Shown: piece by piece, positions 48,985 to 52,855 of the stretch
How positions within the stretch are numbered: the stretch's first letter is position 1
Layout: each line of letters opens with the position of its first letter
Origin: a virus
Length of the DNA: 52,855 nt
Direction: 5' to 3' (one strand)
Virus record (IMG/VR): IMGVR_UViG_3300036820_000025
Coordinates: 1 to 52,855 of that record
The notes under the pieces: model-generated
What the model was told of the DNA's origin: nothing
The model's database searches: none
The model's input: the letters and a program-made list of their open reading frames with translations, nothing else
Position numbers and translations under genes: made by a program

Positions 48985-49242
48985 TCACTGCACGGTAATC
49001 GTAACGCTGTTCGACTGCGCGCTCGCGACGCCCTCGGCGTTGTACGCCTGCATGGGCGGCGCTGGCGTGGGGAATATCTGCGGCCCGGGCGTTGGGTGCG
49101 CTGTCCACGGTGCAGGAGCTGCCGCAGTCGGAGGCGGGGCGCTCGAAGTCGGCGCGCTAGGGCTCTGCGTCGTCGTGGTGTGATCCCCGCACGCTACGAG
49201 CGCGAGGCATGCGAGGGCAACGGCAAGTGTGCGGCGTGTCAT
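48985..49242 (-). CDS. Small Pro-rich lipoprotein
   Basis: The protein has 85 residues. MTRRTLAVALACLALVACGD is a lipoprotein signal with lipobox LVAC (Cys 18). The mature part is Thr/Ser/Pro/Ala-rich (a tether) and ends in SVTITVQ. It runs opposite to its neighbours and is convergent with the gene at 48798. Short Pro-rich lipoproteins in phages include outer-membrane spanins, but it is far from the lysis genes. Surface exclusion is another option. Confidence 0.6.
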   Translation of the reverse strand: MTRRTLAVALACLALVACGDHTTTTQSPSAPTSSAPPPTAAAPAPWTAHPTPGPQIFPTPAPPMQAYNAEGVASAQSNSVTITVQ

Positions 49243-49280
49243 AACGTGACAGCGTGCGCACGCAGCGAACGTTGCGCAAC

Positions 49281-49322
49281 GTGACGCAAATCACAGACGC
49301 GCCGCGCGGCCGGCAGTACAGT
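49281..49322 (+). promoter_or_regulatory. Degenerate rightward promoter of the same class
   Basis: GTGACGCAAATC (49281-49292) and TACAGT (49317-49322) keep the exact 36-bp geometry, and CAG precedes the -10 as in the others. The 16 bases where the operator should lie read GCCGCGCGGCCGGCAG and do not form the palindrome. The site should keep promoter function but escape control. A separate palindrome, ACGTTGCGCAACGT (49269-49282), abuts it. Confidence 0.55.
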
Positions 49323-49328
49323 ACGCAC

Positions 49329-49520
49329 ATGGACGCAGCACGCAGCAACCGCAAATATCCCTCCTACACGCTGGCCGACCTTGAGCGTTTTGTCGCCGAG
49401 GGGCAGGGCACGCCTTCGATGGTGCAGGAGATTGCCGACCGCAAGGCCGGGCGCAGTGTCACGCTGGTAACGCCGCAGCTCCTCGGCGGGCGCCCCGTCG
49501 TCAAGGTCGGCCGCCTGTGA
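49329..49520 (+). CDS. Hypothetical protein, predicted leaderless mRNA (63 aa)
   Basis: The ATG at 49329 lies six bases after the TACAGT hexamer, so transcription should begin at or next to the A of ATG; there is no ribosome site. The product (SYTLADLERFVAEGQGTPSM and onward) is soluble and without a known family. An upstream ATG (49254) in frame would lie before the promoter. Confidence 0.55.
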   Translation: MDAARSNRKYPSYTLADLERFVAEGQGTPSMVQEIADRKAGRSVTLVTPQLLGGRPVVKVGRL

Positions 49521-49813
49521 AACGCATCGCCGAGTACGTGCATGTGCCGGCGCCCGGCTCGCCGCTGCTCGACACGCGACTCGGCGCGTACTACGTGAGC
49601 GTGCAGGACGGCAAGCGCACGGCGCTACTCGCTGGCCCGTGGCCGACGCATCGCGAGGCGCTTGACATGGTGGATACGGTGCGCGCGCTGGCGCAGTCGC
49701 TCGACCCGCGCGGCGCGTTCTACGCTTTCGGCACTGCGCGGCTGCCGGACGACGACAGCGTGCCGCTACGCTATGGCTCGCTCAACGCGCAGCTTGGCTT
49801 GCCGTACCGCTGA
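49517..49813 (+). CDS. Conserved small phage protein (98 aa)
   Basis: It begins at GTG 49517, overlapping the previous stop (GTGA). PLLDTRLGAYYVSVQDGKRT, then LLAGPWPTHREALDMVDTVRALAQSLDPRGAFYAFGTARL is a pattern I recognise from small phage proteins of unknown function. A 107-bp gap to the TerS gene follows, with no clear terminator. Confidence 0.65.
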   Translation: MKRIAEYVHVPAPGSPLLDTRLGAYYVSVQDGKRTALLAGPWPTHREALDMVDTVRALAQSLDPRGAFYAFGTARLPDDDSVPLRYGSLNAQLGLPYR

Positions 49814-49920
49814 CCATCGCTGCGAGCGCCGGGCGCCCTTGGCTGTCGGGCAGTATCCACCGAACAGTGGCACGAGCCCTAGGCCGCGCACAGCAACGCA
49901 GAGCTTTGCGCAGCGGGCTA

Positions 49921-50850
49921 TCACTGCGACATTTCGAGATAGATGCGCGCCGCGGCTTCGGGCGTCATCTCGCGCGTGATCTTCGCGAGGCGCTTGGATG
50001 CAGCGACGCCAGCCATAGCGCCCGCTACCGCGCCACGGGCGACGCTGGCGGCATCGTCACCAAACGCCCCAGCCGCGCGATACAGGCGCTCTGCGGCCTT
50101 GTCCGGGTCGCGGGTGCGGTATTTGATGCCGTTGTTTGTTTGCTCGACGCCCATATACAGCGCTCGCACGTTCGGCGATAGGTGGCGCGTGTCAGCAAAC
50201 ACTGCGCGCTGTTCCCCGAGGCCGCCGCACACTGCGCACCCCGGGTGCGGCTCGCGGTTGCGGTCGAAGCCATATCCGCCCTCATCGCTCGGCAACGGTG
50301 CTTGGCGGGTGTGCTTCTCAACAGCGATGGCGTTGTCGTCCATGACCTTGGCGAGCGCGGCGATGTACTCGGCTGCGTCGCGATACTGGTACGCATGGTT
50401 GGTGCCGTGGCAATAGCGACAGCACGACCACACGTAACCGCTAAGCTCCTCGACGTGCTCGGCTGCGCGCACGATAGCGCGGTCTCGTTCCAACAGCTCG
50501 GCAACGTCGATGACCGCAAGGCGCGCGGCTTCGGATTCGAGTTCGGCAACACGCTTGCGCACCCACGGGCGGTTACTGACTTGGCAACCTTTCGTCCACG
50601 ACACGTTGAGCTGCGCATCGCGCTTGCCGTAGACCTCTCGCCATGCCTTCGCCTTGTTGCGGCATGCAACGTAGCGCTGCGCGAACAGCTCCTCGCGCGG
50701 CGTGCATTCGCGCCAGCCGGCGAGCTGCGTTCCCGCGGGAACCGACGGCGCAGCTTGCAACGCCAACGCGCCAGCGCTGCCCGAGGTTGCGGCAGGTTCG
50801 GCGGGCGGCGTCTCGGGGGCGGGCGCGGCGGTTTCCGTAAGCAATTCCAT
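49921..50850 (-). CDS. Terminase small subunit-like protein
   Basis: The protein has 309 residues. After a Pro/Ala-rich tail, REELFAQRYVACRNKAKAWREVYGK is the helix-turn-helix entry of terminase small subunits. WSCCRYCHGTNHAYQYRDAAEY and HPGCAVCGGLGEQ are Cys pairs found in TerS of Bcep-type phages. It would select the packaging site. It is 3.9 kb from TerL, beyond rightward small genes. The palindrome encoding VPAGT lies at 50729-50742. Confidence 0.75.
   Translation of the reverse strand: MELLTETAAPAPETPPAEPAATSGSAGALALQAAPSVPAGTQLAGWRECTPREELFAQRYVACRNKAKAWREVYGKRDAQLNVSWTKGCQVSNRPWVRKRVAELESEAARLAVIDVAELLERDRAIVRAAEHVEELSGYVWSCCRYCHGTNHAYQYRDAAEYIAALAKVMDDNAIAVEKHTRQAPLPSDEGGYGFDRNREPHPGCAVCGGLGEQRAVFADTRHLSPNVRALYMGVEQTNNGIKYRTRDPDKAAERLYRAAGAFGDDAASVARGAVAGAMAGVAASKRLAKITREMTPEAAARIYLEMSQ
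50729..50742. repeat. Dispersed palindrome GTTCCCGCGGGAAC, copy 6
   Basis: Read on the minus strand as Val-Pro-Ala-Gly-Thr at the border of the Pro/Ala-rich N-terminal tail and the DNA-binding part of TerS. Confidence 0.8.
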
Positions 50851-50895
50851 GCCCTACCTTGCCATAACTCAAGCCCGCAGCGCTACACCGTCGCA

Positions 50896-51071
50896 CGTTA
50901 CCGGGCGCATCTCCCACGGTTGCCCACGCTACCGAACCTGAGAGCGCTACCGCCGCGCCTTGGATTTGTTACCTGTTACCGCTGATACCCCCCGCCCCTC
51001 ATTCTTACCTTTAATTATTTCTTCTAGACCCCTTAATAGGGAAACAGCGGTAACAGCGGTAACAGGTAACG
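50896..51071. repeat. Iteron-like YGYTACC array around an AT-rich core, candidate origin
   Basis: Eight copies of an octamer close to YGYTACCG occur: five on the + strand at 50896, 50927, 50945, 50967 and 50974, and three on the minus strand at 51048, 51057 and 51064. The inner ones form a perfect 17-bp inverted repeat (GTTACCTGTTACCGCTG, 50968-50984 with 51054-51070). They flank about 40 bases of AT-rich DNA (51001-51040), exceptional in this GC-rich genome. The region lies between divergent genes. Origin or dual operator are both possible. Confidence 0.6.
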
Positions 51072-51116
51072 GTTGTTGAGAATCGTTCTCGTTATCTAGC
51101 GTTGTAGGCAAATTCC

Positions 51117-51196
51117 TGCGCACGTTGCACCTTGCAGCCTACAGCTTGCGCATGTTGCAACGTGCAGAATGGCCCTCAGCGTCGTGCAACGCGCAG
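51117..51196. repeat. Three ~21-bp direct repeats upstream of the 51227 gene
   Basis: TGCGCAYGTTGCAMCKTGCAG occurs at 51117-51137 and 51147-51167 (exactly 30 bp apart), and a partly matching third copy at 51176-51196. Helical phasing (about three turns) suggests a binding array for one regulator or initiator. It ends about 30 bases before the ATG, with AGGAG between. Confidence 0.65.
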
Positions 51197-51226
51197 GACG
51201 CGCACACTCACTAGGAGTCACGCTAT

Positions 51227-51907
51227 ATGGACGTTGTAACGAAAATCACTGCTGCCAAGTACCGCGCAACCGAAGCCGACATCGAGGCGCTGACCGCCGC
51301 GAGCGTTGAGTCATCGCGCATCGGCCCTACTTACATGCGTGCGCTGATGGCCGAGACGCTGCACGCCACGGGAGCCAAACGCCGCCCCGCGCAACTGAAG
51401 ATATTCGAGGCCACGCACGAGAGATTTTATGCCGCCGTTCTACGTGGTATTGATTCGGCGATTAAAGGCGCCCCGCCACCGGAGGCCGAGGCCGCCGTGC
51501 GACGCGCCCACGCCCTTGAGCGCAACCGGCAGGGCACGTTTGCCCGTTCGGCCGCCTCGACCGTGCGCTCGTACCTGCGTGCGGGCGGCGATCTGCGCGA
51601 CGTGGACATCGCTGCAGTGACCAAAGCCGAGCTGCGCGCGAAGTTCGCACCCAAGGGCACCCGCTCGGAGCGGATAGCCGCTCAGTGGCAACGAGCGCAC
51701 GATACGCTGCTGCGCATCGCGAAGGCCGAGGAAAACCCCACGCAGGCTCGCGAGCGGGTCGAGGGGCTGTTAGAGGAGCTGCAGGGCGTGCTCGATGCGC
51801 TCGACGAGAAGCCGGCCGCTGAGCCCGCGCACGAGCGTCCGGTACAGCGCGCGCGAGCAGCCCGAGGGCGCCGCCGGTCACAGCCTGCAGCGCAGCCGGT
51901 ACATTAA
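51227..51907 (+). CDS. Helical hypothetical protein next to the control region (226 aa)
   Basis: AGGAG lies ten bases before the ATG. The protein is nearly all helix (TKITAAKYRATEADIEALTA and onward) with a very basic C-terminus (RPVQRARAARGRRRSQPAAQ). It is the first rightward gene after the repeat arrays, so it could be an initiator or DNA-binding protein for them. No homology is recognised; this idea rests on location and charge. Confidence 0.6.
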   Translation: MDVVTKITAAKYRATEADIEALTAASVESSRIGPTYMRALMAETLHATGAKRRPAQLKIFEATHERFYAAVLRGIDSAIKGAPPPEAEAAVRRAHALERNRQGTFARSAASTVRSYLRAGGDLRDVDIAAVTKAELRAKFAPKGTRSERIAAQWQRAHDTLLRIAKAEENPTQARERVEGLLEELQGVLDALDEKPAAEPAHERPVQRARAARGRRRSQPAAQPVH

Positions 51908-51922
51908 GGTAACTCGGGCGCA

Positions 51923-52056
51923 CAACGGGGCTGGGCTGTAATAGGCTCAGTCCCGTTGGCGCTGTTTGAGACCCGGCGCCGGCAATTGGGCCGCGTTGCC
52001 TGCCGGTGCGATTGGTGCCGGTAGGGCGAACCCTCCCTTTCGTACCAACGCGGCCC
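51923..52056 (+). ncRNA. Predicted structured non-coding RNA, several hairpins
   Basis: In the 255-bp gap after the 51227 gene, helix 1 pairs AACGGGGCTG (51923-51932) with CAGTCCCGTT (51947-51956), ten pairs with one G-U. Helix 2 pairs GGCGC (51957-51961) with GCGCC. Helix 3 is a perfect 11-bp closing stem (51988-51998 with 52046-52056) around a 47-nt interior that holds AGGG-CGAA-CCCT. A terminator follows six bases later. No reading frame of note lies here. It is not a tRNA. It may be the processed 3' end of the 51227 mRNA or an independent RNA; no good promoter was seen. Confidence 0.5.
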
Positions 52057-52061
52057 CCTTT

Positions 52062-52105
52062 ACGCCCCGGCGTCTGAGCAGAACTCAGCACGGGGCGTTT
52101 TCTTT
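52062..52105 (+). terminator. Intrinsic terminator
   Basis: ACGCCCCG pairs with CGGGGCGT, with an inner CTGAG/CTCAG helix, followed by TTTTCTTT. It closes the 51227 transcript and isolates the promoter at 52114. Confidence 0.8.
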
Positions 52106-52113
52106 GGTGGAAT

Positions 52114-52155
52114 GTGATGCAGGTCATGGAATCCTGACGCGGCCGTCAGTATAGT
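52114..52155 (+). promoter_or_regulatory. Rightward early promoter with palindromic operator
   Basis: GTGATGCAGGTC (52114-52125), an 8-bp spacer, CTGACGCGGCCGTCAG (52134-52149) and TATAGT (52150-52155). The ATG at 52163 lies seven bases after the -10, so a leaderless mRNA is predicted. Confidence 0.75.
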
Positions 52156-52162
52156 GCAGCAC

Positions 52163-52708
52163 ATGGATACAGCAAACCTCATCGAACAGGCCGTCGCGCC
52201 TCTCAAGGCCGATGCAATGAACCGGGCCGAGGAGCAGGCAACGCAGCTCATCGAGCGCGTGCGCGCAGAGCTTGAGGCCGCCGGCAACGATGCCCAGCTC
52301 GCCGCGCCGTTCCCGAAGTCGTTCAACATGGACCGCGCGAGCTACATGCAGGCCAAGGCGAAATATGAGCTGTTCCGGCGCCTCACATTGTCGGCTGATG
52401 GTGCCGCCAGCCGTCGCCACGGTGCCCCCGAGCCGCGCGTGATGTCGCCCCCGGCCGCCGCCGCGCTCATCGCTGAGTTTCGCGAATCGGCCGCCGCGAG
52501 TTATGAGGCGTATGTCGCCAAGCTCGTGGCGAAGATTGGCCCCGTGCAGGCTGCCACGCTCGCAGGCGCCGCGCTGTGGGGCTACAGCGAGTTGACAGTC
52601 ACGACTGAGGCCGGCGAGCTGCAGAAATGGCGCACACAGATGATTCTAAACGTCAGCGTGCTCGGTAAGCTGTTCAACCAATGGCCCACGCGCCGGGTGA
52701 AGGGATGA
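52163..52708 (+). CDS. Helical hypothetical protein, predicted leaderless mRNA (181 aa)
   Basis: The start ATG 52163 is preferred over GTG 52154, which lies within the -10. There is no ribosome site. The protein (MDTANLIEQAVAPLKADAMN and onward) is helical, with SYMQAKAKYELFRRLTLSAD and a C-terminal NVSVLGKLFNQWPTRRVK. I recognise the type from uncharacterised genes in other phages but not its role. It ends in the terminal repeat; its stop overlaps the next start. Confidence 0.65.
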   Translation: MDTANLIEQAVAPLKADAMNRAEEQATQLIERVRAELEAAGNDAQLAAPFPKSFNMDRASYMQAKAKYELFRRLTLSADGAASRRHGAPEPRVMSPPAAAALIAEFRESAAASYEAYVAKLVAKIGPVQAATLAGAALWGYSELTVTTEAGELQKWRTQMILNVSVLGKLFNQWPTRRVKG

Positions 52709-52855
52709 GTGGGGGCAGGACATGCAAAGACCCCACGCATAGGCCGGCGTGGGTCGTGCTCGTGCGCGGCGGGAATCATTCAGCGTTCAACGGGTATCGT
52801 TGGCAGCCGAGCGCGTACAGCTCAGTGCATTGCCCATGCTGCCCGGCGAACTGGC
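52662..52855. repeat. Right copy of the terminal direct repeat
   Basis: This copy matches bases 1-194 with four differences. It carries the end of the 52163 gene and the first 50 codons of the next. Confidence 0.95.
52705..52855 (+). CDS. 5' part of the small Cys-containing gene (complete at 44-244)
   Basis: Same gene as at 44-244, cut by the window edge. Compared with the left copy, residue 6 is Thr instead of Ala, and codons 3 and 8 differ silently. The ATG overlaps the preceding stop (ATGA). Confidence 0.85.
   Translation, partial: MSGGRTCKDPTHRPAWVVLVRGGNHSAFNGYRWQPSAYSSVHCPCCPANW

Noticed and set aside
49814-49920. Terminator between the 49517 gene and TerS
   Set aside because: No convincing GC stem with a T-run on either strand was found.
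51988-52056. Possible tRNA
   Set aside because: The closing stem is 11 bp rather than 7, and there is no recognisable D-arm, anticodon arm or T-loop (GTTCRA) at the right spacing.
1-52855. CRISPR array, insertion sequence, integrase or attachment site
   Set aside because: No regular repeat-spacer array, transposase or recombinase gene, and no tRNA-like attachment site found; the phage shows no lysogeny module.

Overview
The window is an essentially complete genome of a virulent-looking, high-GC, tailed bacteriophage with a contractile (myovirus-type) tail. Bases 1-194 recur at 52662-52855 with four mismatches, so the sequence closes on itself as a circular or terminally redundant map of about 52.66 kb; the gene at 52163 ends inside the overlap and the next gene (44-244) reads across the join. 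No integrase, excisionase, CI-like repressor, tRNA, CRISPR array or reverse transcriptase was seen. The combination of VirE-type primase/helicase, DUF2800/DUF2815, family A polymerase, DUF2184 capsid, DUF1073 portal, DUF3383 sheath and DUF2313 tail genes recalls proteobacterial myoviruses such as the Bcep781/OP2 group. A proteobacterial host (perhaps Burkholderiales or Xanthomonadales) is an inference only.

Layout. 44-2357 (+): small early genes including a membrane protein and a lipoprotein. 2462-8029 (-): a replication block with primase/helicase, a 98-residue TetR-type DNA-binding protein, VRR-NUC nuclease, DUF1643 and an SF2 helicase. 8115-15422 (+): a second replication block with DUF2800 exonuclease-like protein, DUF2815 single-strand binding protein, family A DNA polymerase and a UvrD-like helicase. 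It converges with the long late block. 15219-46059 (-): lysis (DUF1353, membrane/lipobox protein, endolysin, XhlA-like protein), fibres, baseplate, tape measure, tail chaperone, tube, sheath, head-tail connectors, capsid, cement, scaffold, DUF2213, portal, nucleotide-metabolism and accessory genes, Mu F-like head protein and TerL. 46155-49813 (+, with one lipoprotein on -): many very small overlapping genes. 49921-50850 (-): TerS. 50851-51226: an AT-rich, repeat-rich control region. 51227-52708 (+): two more genes around a structured intergenic RNA.

The most interesting finding is a genome-wide transcription-control system. The 16-bp palindrome YTGACG-N4-CGTCAG occurs eight times, always at a gene-start region. 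Six rightward promoters (five with the intact palindrome or a shifted copy of it, one degenerate) share a GTGAYGC box exactly 36 bp upstream of a TAYNNT -10-like hexamer, and two of them place the -10 so close to the ATG that leaderless mRNAs are expected. The truncated TetR-type protein, whose own promoter carries the palindrome, is the obvious candidate regulator. Other candidate systems are an OOP-like ~48-nt antisense RNA at the primase start, a multi-hairpin RNA ended by a terminator at 51923-52105, a branched terminator RNA before the polymerase, an iteron-like origin candidate at 50896-51196, and a dispersed in-frame 14-bp palindrome (GTTCCCRCGGGAAC) at protein linkers.

All family names were assigned by eye from motifs; no database or folding program was run.
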